NCBI GenBank assembly: GCA_023392635.1
Contig: JAEVYS010000024.1
Coordinates: 1-39,927, forward strand
DNA from: Actinomycetes bacterium
Lineage (GTDB): Bacteria; Actinomycetota; Actinomycetes; Propionibacteriales; Propionibacteriaceae
Direction: 5' to 3'
Length of the DNA: 39,927 nt
Under the pieces are notes generated by a model that saw only the letters and a program-made list of their open reading frames with translations, had not been told where the DNA came from and searched no databases. A program made the position numbers and the translations under genes. Below are positions 39,871 to 39,927 of this stretch, in pieces (the first letter of the stretch is position 1; every line of letters begins with the position of its first letter).

Positions 39871-39927
39871 CTCCACCCGCGGATACCACTGCCCTCCGGG
39901 ACCGCCCCCAGCAAGACCACCCCCCCC

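Overview
The window is high-GC DNA with GTG/TTG starts, 4-bp stop/start overlaps and actinobacterial gene families. It most likely comes from an actinobacterium; a propionibacterium-like or Micrococcales relative is a guess from gene content, not a demonstrated assignment. Four blocks are visible.

(1) 1-2350: a GT-C-type membrane glycosyltransferase that may be cut by the left edge, then about 730 bp without a gene. That gap holds the 3' end of a class II (leucine-like) tRNA and short integrase-arm-like direct repeats.

(2) 2351-21872: a nearly complete adenosylcobalamin locus. A leftward operon cbiL-cobM-cbiE-cbiGH-cbiX/sirC-cbiC-cobA lies behind a cobalamin riboswitch. Rightward cbiB-cobK meets leftward cobO-cobB/cobC-cobF. 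A rightward cbiT is followed by a second cobalamin riboswitch driving the cobalt importer cbiMNQO. cobQ, a DMT permease with a histidine-rich tail, and cobT complete the block. The pathway is a hybrid: early-cobalt enzymes (CbiX, CbiG) sit beside CobF, normally an oxygen-dependent-route enzyme, and CbiD, CobG and CobN are not in the window. CobS and CobU/CobP are also absent. An identical 28-bp tRNA 3'-end sequence occurs at 1839 and 22234, and an identical 20-bp repeat lies just inside both ends, so the locus looks like a 20-kb genomic island. No integrase gene is visible in it.

(3) 22262-29759: further mobile or accessory DNA. It holds a strong hairpin, an AbiEi/AbiEii type IV toxin-antitoxin pair with an operator-like dyad, an excisionase-type HTH protein, a large MobF (TrwC-like) relaxase-helicase with a small gene upstream, and an ATPase of the DUF4143 group.

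(4) 29955-39870: a two-operon sugar/glycoside locus that I read as a C-glycoside (3-oxo-glycoside) catabolic system. The leftward operon encodes a Gfo/Idh/MocA dehydrogenase, a DUF6379-like small subunit, a TIM-barrel subunit and a ROK repressor. A divergent ROK regulator separates it from the rightward operon, which encodes a second dehydrogenase, a sugar isomerase/epimerase-type TIM-barrel protein, a ROK sugar kinase, and a second TIM-barrel plus DUF6379 pair. The two pairs match the alpha/beta architecture of the C-glycoside deglycosidases (DgpBC/CarBC/CGD). Proposed flow: oxidation at sugar C3, C-C cleavage by an alpha/beta complex, reprocessing of the released keto-sugar, and phosphorylation. 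Two sigma-70-like promoters overlap inverted repeats, which suggests repression by the ROK proteins. No transporter or aglycone-degrading gene is seen before the window ends, so the locus may continue rightward.
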